From: Natrialbaceae archaeon Tc-Br11_E2g14
Lineage (GTDB): Archaea; Halobacteriota; Halobacteria; Halobacteriales; Natrialbaceae
Length of the DNA stretch: 34,869 bases
Direction of reading: 5' to 3'
Assembly (NCBI GenBank): GCA_001564275.1
Contig: LKND01000028.1
Location: 1-34,869 of the forward strand
A program made the position numbers and the translations under genes. Below are positions 1 to 7,655 of the stretch, one piece after another. The notes beneath the pieces are model-generated. The model ran no database searches, was not told the origin of the DNA, and saw only the letters and a program-made list of their open reading frames with translations. How positions within the stretch are numbered: position 1 is the first letter of the stretch; the number at the start of each line of letters is the position of its first letter.

Positions 1-2369
1 GCCAACATCGCCGCCCGCAACGTCTCGCCCGCCGTCCGCATCGGGACCTCCGTCTCCTCATCTCCCAACCCCAACCGCGGAATCCTCGAGAGAATCCCCG
101 TCATAACCGAGTCGTACGGAATCGAGAAATAATTCTGGTTCTTCGCCGCCATCGGCGCAAATTCCTCTCCCTCTCGAACCGGTGGCACGTCCTCCGTCGT
201 CACGTTTTCCGTCACCAGATACGACGGTGACCCAGCCACACTGTACTCGAGGTCGTCCAACAACTGCACGTCGTCGATCGGCTGTGGCTCCGGGTCACCC
301 GCACTCATCGACTCCTGCATGTAATTCGTGGCATCCGCCAATCCAGCATTGGCCCCCTCGAGTTCGTCGTCCAGGCCATCCATCACGTGGTCGTGCGCAT
401 CGGCCACCAGCTCGAGATCCTCGAGCAACAAGTCGAGATACTGCAATCGCGCCTCGTACTGGGCCTTCTCCGCGGGATCGCTGTAGGCCTCGGACCGGTC
501 GAGCAGGCTGGCACGTTCGGCCTCGACCTCGGCAATCAGGTCGTCCACGGGACCATCCTCATCGGGCTCGGCGATGACGTCACCGCGCTCGAATTCGACC
601 TCGAGATCCGCCATCTCGGACTGGATTGCAGTGAGGTCCTCGAGCACCTCGGCCTCGAGGGCCACGTGCTCGTAGCCGGCATCGATGGTTCGGCTGGTGG
701 GAATATCGAGTCCGCTCCGCAGTTCGCGACCCTCCCGGGCGTCCTCAGCGGCCTCCGCCAACAGCGATCGGAAGCCCGCCTCGCCTCGCGTGCCCACGAA
801 GGAATCGGCCGCTTTGATCGGCACGTCGCTGAAGTCGTCAGAATACGGACCCCCACCACTGTACTTGCGGTCGATGCCGTACTCCCGACGGTCCTTGACA
901 GCCGAATCGGGACTGTGCTCGCGTTCGCGGAGGGTCACCTCCACCTCGAACGTGCTCGTCGCCGTGACGTTCGTCTCGATGGCTTCGGTGTCGTTCGTCC
1001 GGGTGTCGTTCCAGGTCGCCATGCGCTCGAAGGCGTTGACAACGGTCCCCTCGTACGTGTAGAACGACCGCTCCTGGCGTGGGGCATCAACGGTCACGTC
1101 GAAGACGCTCGAGTTCTGGAACTCGAGATCCGCGACATCGAGGCGCTCCCAGTGGTCGCCATCGTCCGGGGGCTCCGGATCGGGATCGGTAAGCGTGTCG
1201 TGGACCGTCACGGACGAGCTGGCCTCCACCTCGTAAACGCGGTCGAACGCGGCCGTCAGACTGTCATCACCCGAGGAATCGAGCAGGTGTCGCATCGGGA
1301 CGTATGCACTCTCGCTCACGGCGATGGACTCCTCCTCGTCCATCCCGGGGGCGTGCGATGAGAGTTCCTGCATCGAGGGGGCGTCCGGTGGCTCCCCACC
1401 GACCTGGTCGCCATAGACGTACTCGAGGGAGTCACAGACGTCCTGGCTGTCGATACCGGGTGAATCGCCGTCGTTGTACCCGCCGTAGAGATCGTCCCCG
1501 TCTTTGGCCGCCAGGCAGAGCCACGCCTGGCGCATGGCGTCGGCACCGTCGGCGTCCTGCGTCCCGAAGACGGACTCTTGGGTGGCGAAGGCGGCGCTGT
1601 TGGCCGTCACCTCGACGTGGCGATTGGCGATGACCTCCGAGACGGGCATCCCGCCGTACTGTGCGTAGCCACGTGCCCAGGCGATGGGGTAGAGACGACC
1701 GCTGAACTGGCGACCGAAGCCCGACCCCTCGAGGGCACCGGTGTTCAGCGCCTCCTCGTAGGCCTGGGTTCGGTCGTGGAGTTCGAAGATCGGTGACGGA
1801 ACGGAGACGGTCACCGTCTCCGTCCGGTCGGCGACGACCTCGCCGTCGCGTTCGACCGTCGTTCGGACCTCGTCGATGGTGACGTCGATCCGACCGCTGG
1901 AGCGCGTCTCGATCTCGGTCCGGTTCATCGCTCGCTCGAGGGCGTCCGGATCGCTCGCTTCGGGCACCTCGACGGTCGTCGTCGTATCCCTGAGTTCCTG
2001 GCCTGCCCCCTCGAGCGCTGTCTGGACCTGGATGGCAACGAGCAATTCGAGTTGTCGCTCGAGGACCTCATCTGCGGACTCGCCCTCGAGGAGTTGCCCG
2101 TACGGCGTATCGGCCGGTTCGTGAACTGGATTCATCGCGGCCTGTTCGGTCGCCTCGAGGGTAGCGTCCCGGATCGCGGTCTGTGTGGCAGCGCTCGTGC
2201 GATCCATCGCGACTGAGGTATCGACGTCCGTTTCGGGCGTTGGCCTGGCCTCGAGAATCCCGACCACGGTCAAGCTCGTCACGAACAGGAGGACACCGAT
2301 CAGGGCGAACGGGATACGAGCACGGTCGTCGTCGGCTATCGAAATGGTTCGGGGACGTCGGGATTTCAC
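1..2369 (-). CDS. DUF7286-like secreted/membrane-anchored protein, pilus-cluster associated (3' end outside window)
   Basis: An open frame of 789 codons runs from a GTG at 2369 to the left edge without a stop, so the C-terminus is missing. The GTG overlaps the stop of the preceding gene (GTGA), which supports this start and translational coupling. After a short basic N-terminus with an Arg/Pro-rich stretch comes one hydrophobic segment (about residues 18-38, IPFALIGVLLFVTSLTVVGI). The rest is a long acidic, mostly soluble region with Cys in the middle (around residues 265-300) and helical, Glu-rich stretches near residues 600-700. Together this suggests a membrane-anchored extracellular protein. 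Position and architecture match the haloarchaeal DUF7286 family, which I recall in clusters with DUF7283-7285 and Tad/type IV pilus ATPase and membrane genes; the DUF number is from memory. Biochemical function is unknown; a role as a large accessory pseudopilin or adhesin is inference. Confidence 0.75.
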   Translation of the reverse strand, partial: MKSRRPRTISIADDDRARIPFALIGVLLFVTSLTVVGILEARPTPETDVDTSVAMDRTSAATQTAIRDATLEATEQAAMNPVHEPADTPYGQLLEGESADEVLERQLELLVAIQVQTALEGAGQELRDTTTTVEVPEASDPDALERAMNRTEIETRSSGRIDVTIDEVRTTVERDGEVVADRTETVTVSVPSPIFELHDRTQAYEEALNTGALEGSGFGRQFSGRLYPIAWARGYAQYGGMPVSEVIANRHVEVTANSAAFATQESVFGTQDADGADAMRQAWLCLAAKDGDDLYGGYNDGDSPGIDSQDVCDSLEYVYGDQVGGEPPDAPSMQELSSHAPGMDEEESIAVSESAYVPMRHLLDSSGDDSLTAAFDRVYEVEASSSVTVHDTLTDPDPEPPDDGDHWERLDVADLEFQNSSVFDVTVDAPRQERSFYTYEGTVVNAFERMATWNDTRTNDTEAIETNVTATSTFEVEVTLREREHSPDSAVKDRREYGIDRKYSGGGPYSDDFSDVPIKAADSFVGTRGEAGFRSLLAEAAEDAREGRELRSGLDIPTSRTIDAGYEHVALEAEVLEDLTAIQSEMADLEVEFERGDVIAEPDEDGPVDDLIAEVEAERASLLDRSEAYSDPAEKAQYEARLQYLDLLLEDLELVADAHDHVMDGLDDELEGANAGLADATNYMQESMSAGDPEPQPIDDVQLLDDLEYSVAGSPSYLVTENVTTEDVPPVREGEEFAPMAAKNQNYFSIPYDSVMTGILSRIPRLGLGDEETEVPMRTAGETLRAAML

Positions 2370-3397
2370 GGGTTCCACACCTGCACCGTGATCGTGATTG
2401 TCTCGACATCTACGGTGTCGGCGGCGTCCGCTGGGCTGTCGAACCGGTCCGCCATGTCCGCCGCCAGCTGGGTAGTCATCGACTCGATCAGCTTGGCGTT
2501 TGCCGCCTCGACGTCGACGCTGTCCTGGGCTAGCGGTTCCTCGAGGTCGTCGGCCGCCGCGTCGTCCAGTGCATTGGCGAGGGCGGTGTACCGATAGACC
2601 GTTCGATCCCGCTCGAGGCCCCCGCGCTCGAGGGCGAGAGTGGTCTCCTCGAGGGGGAAGGTGCCCTCGACGGTCGCGGTTGCGATCGACGTGGCCAGAC
2701 CCTCGTATGTCGGCTCGGGTTCGGAATCGGGATCGCTGTCAACCCTCGATTCCGTGCCGTCACCTCGGTCGTCGGGGTTCCGGTGATAGCTGTCGTCGCT
2801 GCCGTCGTCCTCCGATGGAGACGCTGTGTGGGCCTCGAAGCCGCTCGGGACGGACATCGTGACGCTACTTACGTCGGCAGCCGGGGGCGGTGTTGGCCCT
2901 ATCGTCGCGGTTCCTTCGAGTGGCGCATCCTCATAGGGCGTCCAGTGAGCTGTGATCGCGACGGATTCGTCGACGACGAACAACTCGTCTACGAGCGGGC
3001 CCTCGATGGCTCGCTCGAAGCCGATTCCGTCGTGGCTGATGCGTTCGCCCTCGAGGCTGAGGTTCGACTGGGTTGCGTCGGCGAGCATGGCGGCGCTGGG
3101 TCCGTGCGTGACCCGCGATCGTTCGCCGTCGGAGTAGGCATCTGGGTCGTCGAAGGCATCCGCCGGAGCGTGGTCGAACGCTGGGTCGAAGCTGTACTGG
3201 ACGGTAACGGTCGTCGATCCCAGGAGCTCGACCGTCCGATCTGCGGCGTCGGGATCGACGGTCGGTTCGTCGTCACCCGCCAGGTGGATCCCAACCACAC
3301 CCACGGCGGCACTCACGAACAGCAGACACACCGCAACGTCGAGTACGGTGCTGACGCCCCGTGCTGACCGGTCCCCGCCGAATTGCGCGCCAGTCAT
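2366..3397 (-). CDS. DUF7284-like pilin-like secreted protein
   Basis: 343 residues. A short N-terminus leads into the motif RGVSTVLDVAVCLLFVSAAV (about residues 13-32), a charged residue followed by a single hydrophobic helix. This resembles the type III (pilin-like) signal sequences of haloarchaeal secreted proteins. The remainder is acidic and contains a low-complexity Asp/Ser/Glu linker near residues 195-225. The start overlaps the previous stop by 4 nt (ATGA, 3394-3397) and its own stop overlaps the next GTG, so the three genes 3921-1 form one tightly coupled operon. It matches my memory of DUF7284, a haloarchaeal family in type IV pilus-like secretion clusters. No enzymatic motif is visible. 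Processing by a PibD-like prepilin peptidase is possible but not shown. Confidence 0.75.
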   Translation of the reverse strand: MTGAQFGGDRSARGVSTVLDVAVCLLFVSAAVGVVGIHLAGDDEPTVDPDAADRTVELLGSTTVTVQYSFDPAFDHAPADAFDDPDAYSDGERSRVTHGPSAAMLADATQSNLSLEGERISHDGIGFERAIEGPLVDELFVVDESVAITAHWTPYEDAPLEGTATIGPTPPPAADVSSVTMSVPSGFEAHTASPSEDDGSDDSYHRNPDDRGDGTESRVDSDPDSEPEPTYEGLATSIATATVEGTFPLEETTLALERGGLERDRTVYRYTALANALDDAAADDLEEPLAQDSVDVEAANAKLIESMTTQLAADMADRFDSPADAADTVDVETITITVQVWNP

Positions 3398-3921
3398 TCG
3401 TGGACGCCCACGTGAAGCGTGGCACTCGAGATCTTGCCAGAGAACTCGCGAACGGCGATCGGTCGTGAGGCCGTGTCGGCAAACACACTGGCGTCGGCCA
3501 CTGGCTCGATCGTTGGCGCGTCGGGGTCGTGTTCGCCGCGGACGTAGGTGGCCTGGGCGAGCAGCGTCGGTTCGCCGTCGTCGATCATCAGGACACTGAT
3601 CGTCACCGTCGATTCCCGCGGGAGTCGATCGTCAGGAATGGACTCGAGCGGGTCGGGAGCGGCCTGTGGGTCGTAGTTGCTGTCCGTTCCCACGTCCGCC
3701 CAGGCGCTCTCGAGGACCGGTTCGGCGGTGGTTCGCTCGGTATCCCCTGGGAGGGTACCCGCGAGCGAGCCCGCGTAAAGGCCGAGGGCGAGACAGATCG
3801 TGGCGACGGCGACGAGTGCGGCGAGCGGTTCGGTCTGAGCGCGGCGTCCCGGAGCAACCGTTGACTGTGAGGCGTGGCTGGCGTGGCCAAGCTGAGCCCT
3901 GGCACGGCTGGCATCGATCAT
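3394..3921 (-). CDS. DUF7285-like pilin-like secreted protein
   Basis: 175 residues, first gene of the leftmost operon. The N-terminal 28 residues are Ala/Arg/Gln-rich; RRAQTEPLAALVAVATICLA (about residues 27-46) then forms a charged residue plus hydrophobic helix typical of haloarchaeal pilin-like precursors. The motif RAQTEPLAALVAVA is what I associate with DUF7285. The C-terminal part is a small acidic domain with predicted beta strands. The ATG at 3921 lies 27 nt downstream of the centre of a TATA-like box (minus-strand GTTTAAGT, 3945-3952), so the mRNA is probably leaderless. It shares a 90-bp divergent promoter region with cetZ. Function is unknown; a minor pilin or pseudopilin is the most economical guess. 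Confidence 0.75.
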   Translation of the reverse strand: MIDASRARAQLGHASHASQSTVAPGRRAQTEPLAALVAVATICLALGLYAGSLAGTLPGDTERTTAEPVLESAWADVGTDSNYDPQAAPDPLESIPDDRLPRESTVTISVLMIDDGEPTLLAQATYVRGEHDPDAPTIEPVADASVFADTASRPIAVREFSGKISSATLHVGVHE

Positions 3922-3943
3922 GGGCCCCCTGGTCAGCCGATCG

Positions 3944-3952
3944 TACTTAAAC
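3944..3952 (-). promoter_or_regulatory. TATA-like box of the DUF7285-7284-7286 operon
   Basis: Minus strand reads GTTTAAGTA, centred about 27 nt upstream of the ATG at 3921. This is the usual haloarchaeal spacing for a leaderless transcript. It faces the cetZ promoter, so both may be bound by one factor. Confidence 0.55.
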
Positions 3953-3980
3953 TCGGAGCCGGACTCCGGGCTTCCGCAAT

Positions 3981-3987
3981 GTTAAAC
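3981..3987 (+). promoter_or_regulatory. TATA-like box of cetZ
   Basis: GTTAAAC centred 28 nt before the ATG at 4012. The spacing fits a leaderless transcript and supports 4012 over the longer in-frame start at 3874, which would lie upstream of the promoter. Confidence 0.55.
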
Positions 3988-4011
3988 TGGGCCGGGCAGT
4001 ATGTCCGTGAT

Positions 4012-5097
4012 ATGAAAGTTGCCCTGATTGGTGTCGGCCAGGCCGGTGGGAAGGTGGCCGAGCGGCTAACCGAGTTCGACGCGGAAATGGAGTTCAACGC
4101 GGTCCAGGGTGCCCTCGCGATCAACTCGGCAACGCCCGATTTCCACTCACTCGAGTACGTCGAAACTCACCTGATCGGTGCCGATCGGGTGAACGGACAC
4201 GGCGTTGGGGGCGACAACGAGCTGGGTGCGGAGATCATGCAGTCCGACGTTCAGGAGGTCCTCGGGGCACTCGACGGGCACGTCACCTCGCGTGCCGAGG
4301 CGATCGTCGTCGTCGCCGGGCTCGGCGGTGGGACCGGCAGCGGCGGTGCGCCGGTCCTCGCCCATCATCTCAAGCAGGTGTACGATGTACCGATCTACGT
4401 CCTCGGGATCCTGCCCGGCCGAAACGAGGGCTCGCTCTATCAGGCCAACGCCGGCCGTTCCCTGAAGACCGTGGTCCGGGAGGCGGACGCCACCCTGCTG
4501 GTCGACAACGACGCCTGGGTCAGCCAGGGCGAGAGCGTCGAGAGCGGGTTTGCCACGATCAACGACCAGATCGCCCGACGCTTCGGCCTGCTTTTTGCCT
4601 CCGGTGAGGCCGTCGAGGGCGTTGGCGAGAGCGTCGTCGACTCGAGCGAGGTCATCAACACCCTCCGTGGGGGCGGCATCGCCTCCCTCGGTTACGCGAG
4701 TGCGCCAGCGAGCGAGGATTCGACGCAGAACATCCGAAGCGTCATGAGCGTCTCCCGGCAGGCACTGCTCACAGGCACCAGCTTGCCCGAGGCCCGTCTG
4801 GGCGAGGCCGCGCTGCTGGTGATCGCCGGCAGGCCCGAGTCGATTCCACGGAAGGGTGTCGAGCGAGCTCGACGCTGGCTCGAGGACGAGACCCAGAGTA
4901 TGCAGGTCCGCGGCGGGGACTTCCCGCTCGAAACCGATCGGATCGCCGCGCTCGTGTTGCTCGGCGGCGTCGAACGCTCCGACCGCGTCCAGGACTTCCT
5001 CGACCGAGCGCGGGCCGCCCAGGAGGCCGAAGACACAAAAGTGGCCGAACCGGACGAGGATCCGTTCGCGAACGACGAACTCGAGAACCTGTTCTGA
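4012..5097 (+). CDS. cetZ: CetZ-family tubulin-like GTPase
   Basis: 361 residues, normal for CetZ. The N-terminus MKVALIGVGQAGGKV forms the first strand and T1 loop. The tubulin/FtsZ signature GLGGGTGSGGAP (residues 103-114) binds GTP phosphates. The segment from SGFATINDQIARRFG through SSEVINTLRGGGIASLGY matches the CetZ-type T7 region and following strand. The C-terminus ends in an acidic linker and DPFANDELENLF, resembling the conserved tail peptide through which FtsZ/CetZ proteins contact partners. CetZ proteins control cell shape and motility in haloarchaea (known for the family, e.g. CetZ1 of Haloferax volcanii). Most species have several paralogues and I cannot assign the subtype. Start chosen at 4012 because of the promoter at 3981-3987 and the conserved N-terminus. 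A pilus-like operon is divergently transcribed; a functional link to motility or surface structures is only inferred. Confidence 0.92.
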   Translation: MKVALIGVGQAGGKVAERLTEFDAEMEFNAVQGALAINSATPDFHSLEYVETHLIGADRVNGHGVGGDNELGAEIMQSDVQEVLGALDGHVTSRAEAIVVVAGLGGGTGSGGAPVLAHHLKQVYDVPIYVLGILPGRNEGSLYQANAGRSLKTVVREADATLLVDNDAWVSQGESVESGFATINDQIARRFGLLFASGEAVEGVGESVVDSSEVINTLRGGGIASLGYASAPASEDSTQNIRSVMSVSRQALLTGTSLPEARLGEAALLVIAGRPESIPRKGVERARRWLEDETQSMQVRGGDFPLETDRIAALVLLGGVERSDRVQDFLDRARAAQEAEDTKVAEPDEDPFANDELENLF

Positions 5098-5194
5098 AGC
5101 CCGCCTCATCGACGGGCCGCACTCAGTGGTGGCATCAGCGGAGACCCCAGGGCACCCCGATGCCGGACGAAGTGTTGACACACCTGCCTGACCC

Positions 5195-5201
5195 TTTTAT
5201 A
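5195..5201 (+). promoter_or_regulatory. TATA-like box of the APH-fold kinase gene
   Basis: TTTTATA centred 28 nt before the ATG at 5226. This implies a leaderless transcript and argues against the in-frame ATG at 5160. Confidence 0.6.
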
Positions 5202-5225
5202 CGCCCCTTCCGAACGCCCCTATCG

Positions 5226-6290
5226 ATGGTCGAGGAGTTATCAAGAACGACCCTCGAGGCGATGATCACGTCCCTCGAGCCGGCGTGGTCGCTTCAGTCT
5301 GCGGAACGAGCCACGGAAGGGACGGACGTCGTGTACTTCGTGCGTCTGGACACCCCCGCCAGCTCGCTGGAAGCCGTCCTGAAGGCGTGTTCGTTCGTCG
5401 ATCCGGCGGCCTTCCGACCGGAGCCGGTGACGTTGCAGATACTGGCCGATGAAACGGACATTCCTGTGCCCACGGTCTACGGTCGGGTCGACGAGCACGA
5501 GAGCCTCCCGGCACCCTATTTCCTCATGGAACGACGGGACGGCGAGGTCTGTGAGGGGGCGTCGCGTGCCCTCCCACTGCCCGTGATCGAACGCCTCGCT
5601 CGAGCGGGTGGTCGCCACCTCGCCACGCTGCACGAGGTCGGTTCCTTCGGTCGGTACGGGACAATTCACTGTCACAGTGATTGGATGGAAGGAACAGCCG
5701 ACCCGACCGCCGACGACCTGGTCGTCGGCCCCGAGGGACACGACACCTGGCGGGACGCACTCGCCGCGCAGGTCGCCGAGTGGCCGGGGCAGTTCCACGA
5801 GCGTTTCGCATCGCTCGCCGACCCGTTTCGAGCGTTCCTCGAGACGCGTCTCGAGGCCGTCCCCGCGCCCGACCGGCCCGTCTTCGGAAACACGGACTAT
5901 CGTCTGGGCAATCTCCTGATCAATCCCGAAACCGGCGAGACGAAGGCGGTCATCGACTGGGGGAACTGCCACACCACGGAGCCGGTGTACAATCTCGTCG
6001 CTCTCGAGGAACACCTGTGTGGGTACGCCACACTCGACGATCCGCGTCGAAGACGAGTTCGCCGGGCGATAGAGATCGGGTACGGCGAGCGCACGTCACG
6101 ACCGGCCATCGAGGAGACGCTGTTCGAAGAGGGGGAGCTCACACCCCTCGGCGAGTGCTATTATGGCGTCCACCGACTCGCGCCGCTGGTGTGGTTCTCG
6201 CTGTGGAACGCCAGCGCGGGTCCCGACGAGCGCCAGAAAACGGCGGACCGCCATCACGCAGTCGTACAGGACCTGCTCGAGCGCGCGTGA
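5226..6290 (+). CDS. APH-family (aminoglycoside phosphotransferase-like) small-molecule kinase
   Basis: 354 residues from the ATG at 5226. The fold of phosphotransferase enzyme family proteins is recognisable: an N-terminal lobe with a possible ATP-binding Lys in VLKACSF, a hinge PAPYFLMERRDGE, then the catalytic segment GNTDYRLGNLL with D224 and N229, and the metal-binding VIDWGN with D244. In most family members the loop reads HGDxxxxN; here the His-Gly pair is replaced by Asn-Thr while Asp and Asn remain, so activity is plausible but the loop is atypical. The substrate is unknown; haloarchaeal members are chromosomal and need not confer antibiotic resistance. Own TATA box, 128 nt after cetZ on the same strand. 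It converges with the DR2241 gene, with a 60-nt gap. Confidence 0.82.
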   Translation: MVEELSRTTLEAMITSLEPAWSLQSAERATEGTDVVYFVRLDTPASSLEAVLKACSFVDPAAFRPEPVTLQILADETDIPVPTVYGRVDEHESLPAPYFLMERRDGEVCEGASRALPLPVIERLARAGGRHLATLHEVGSFGRYGTIHCHSDWMEGTADPTADDLVVGPEGHDTWRDALAAQVAEWPGQFHERFASLADPFRAFLETRLEAVPAPDRPVFGNTDYRLGNLLINPETGETKAVIDWGNCHTTEPVYNLVALEEHLCGYATLDDPRRRRVRRAIEIGYGERTSRPAIEETLFEEGELTPLGECYYGVHRLAPLVWFSLWNASAGPDERQKTADRHHAVVQDLLERA

Positions 6291-6350
6291 CCGCCCCCGA
6301 GGCGAGGGCGTGGAGGGGAGACCGATGACGCCTTCGCCTCGAGACGACGG

Positions 6351-7652
6351 TTAGTGGTCGTCGTCGGAGTCGTGGTCACGCTCGCTGTCGTGACCGTCGT
6401 GGTCACTCTCGCTGTCGTGGTCGTCGTGGCCACTCTCGCTGTCGTGGTCGTCGTGGCCGGCATCCCCCTCGACCTCGTGGCCCAGCGAGCCGTCGCCCAT
6501 TCGCTTGGCCCGCAGGTATCGGGCCCGGTACCGGTTCGCCCCGTCGTACACGTCCGCTTCCCGAATCTCGTCAGTTCGTCCCTCGGCGACGGCGTCCACG
6601 ATCTCGACCAGCTGGTTCATCTCGCTCGTGGTCAACTCGAGGTGCCAGGTCTTCTCGTCTTCGGATTCCAGGACGGTCCACCTGCGTGCGGCGGCCGTGA
6701 CGAGCGAGCAGGGTTCCCGACAGGGGAAGACGCCGTCGCCGCCGTCGACCGCCAACTCGTCGCCATCCTCGTACTGCCACTCCCGACGTTTGACACACTG
6801 TGAGTCGACACAGCAGGCCTCGGCTACCCACTCGACGGCCTCCCGGGGAAGCTCGTCAACGATGTCGTAGATGCCCGTCTGACGCTCAGCCGTCTCGAGC
6901 CAGTGGTCGACGTCGAGTTCCCCTCGCTGTTCCCGATACCAGTTGGCGATCGTGGCCGGATAGATCGTCCGCACGGTTTCGACGAAGTCGTCGCCCGAGA
7001 GCCCCTCGAAGTGCCAACCGGTGACGAGCGTGGGGGCGGTCTTCAGCGGACGGTAACGGTCCTTCTCGTCCGTGGTGACGATCTCCCGCGCCTCGTGTGG
7101 GTGGTCGTGGCCCTCGAGTTCGTGGGCAGGGACGTCCGCGTCCTCGACGTGACGAACGTCGTACACCCGTCGGCCCTGCCCGTGACCCTCGACGTCGGGT
7201 GCGAGGCGTGCCGTCAACTCGAGTTCTCCCCAGTGGCGAGTGACACCGGTCTCGAGAGCCCGATACCGTTCGGCCACGGGCGTTCCGTGGTCGTCGTCTG
7301 GATCGGGGCCGGTTCCGGCATCGCTCTCGTCATCCGACTCGGGTTCCAGCGACGCGCCCTCACACCAGCGCAGGAACGCCCGTCTCGGGGTCCCCTGGCC
7401 CGCAACTACGAGCTCCCAGAAGTGCCAGTTGGTGACCAGTGCGGGCACCTCGTAGAGGGCCGCCTCGAGGTCGGTGCGCGAGAGGTCTTCGTGGCTCGAG
7501 TCGGGCGTCTCGAGGCTGTAAGTGCCCCCGTCGTCCTGGTGGATGGCCAATCCGTCGAAGAGCAGTCCAGACGAGTCATGGGCAGTTGCCGCCTCGAGCA
7601 GGTTGTCCACGGCCGCCGGTGGCAGGGACTCGTCGTCTCGCTGGGCGCTCAC
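6351..7652 (-). CDS. DR2241 family 4Fe-4S protein, cbiX partner
   Basis: 433 residues. Five cysteines, C280, C281, C286, C311 and C315 (EACCVDSQC and FPCREPC), fit the 4Fe-4S-binding domain of the DR2241 family, often encoded beside CbiX. Two similar segments, VTNWHFWEL (residues 73-81) and VTGWHFEGL (210-218), point to an internal duplication separated by an acidic linker at about 103-123. The C-terminal 35 residues are a His/Asp/Ser repeat (see separate entry), a likely metal-binding tail. The start at 7652 lies only 3 nt after the cbiX stop, so the two are cotranscribed and probably coupled. By context the protein works with CbiX in metal insertion into sirohydrochlorin, perhaps as metal carrier or redox partner; its reaction is not established. 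The closest alternative is a general Fe-S protein of tetrapyrrole metabolism. Confidence 0.8.
   Translation of the reverse strand: MSAQRDDESLPPAAVDNLLEAATAHDSSGLLFDGLAIHQDDGGTYSLETPDSSHEDLSRTDLEAALYEVPALVTNWHFWELVVAGQGTPRRAFLRWCEGASLEPESDDESDAGTGPDPDDDHGTPVAERYRALETGVTRHWGELELTARLAPDVEGHGQGRRVYDVRHVEDADVPAHELEGHDHPHEAREIVTTDEKDRYRPLKTAPTLVTGWHFEGLSGDDFVETVRTIYPATIANWYREQRGELDVDHWLETAERQTGIYDIVDELPREAVEWVAEACCVDSQCVKRREWQYEDGDELAVDGGDGVFPCREPCSLVTAAARRWTVLESEDEKTWHLELTTSEMNQLVEIVDAVAEGRTDEIREADVYDGANRYRARYLRAKRMGDGSLGHEVEGDAGHDDHDSESGHDDHDSESDHDGHDSERDHDSDDDH
6354..6458 (-). repeat. 27-bp tandem repeat coding a His/Asp-rich tail
   Basis: Three 9-residue units on the minus strand (GHDDHDSES, GHDDHDSES, DHDGHDSER) followed by a degenerate DHDSDDDH, i.e. 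27-bp DNA units just before the stop of the DR2241 gene. Alternating His and Asp suggests a metal-chelating tail. The near-identical units suggest recent expansion by slippage, so unit number may vary between strains. Confidence 0.85.
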
Positions 7653-7655
7653 GGC

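Noticed and set aside
387..1361. Plus-strand open frame of 324 codons
   Set aside because: It is antisense to the DUF7286-like gene, which has a start overlap, a membrane segment and a typical composition; the plus frame shows no domain and starts without a promoter.
3874..4011. Longer N-terminus for CetZ
   Set aside because: It would begin inside the divergent gene, upstream of the cetZ TATA box, and add residues not found before the conserved MKVALIGVGQAGGK start.
4147..5181. Minus-strand open frame of 344 codons over cetZ
   Set aside because: CetZ is unambiguous; high GC with GAC/GTC codons keeps the opposite frame open.
5226..6290. Aminoglycoside resistance gene
   Set aside because: The APH fold is shared by many small-molecule kinases; the altered catalytic loop and chromosomal haloarchaeal context give no support for resistance.
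6354..6458. Possible CRISPR-like array from regular 27-bp repeats
   Set aside because: Units are contiguous with no unique spacers and lie in frame at the end of a coding sequence.
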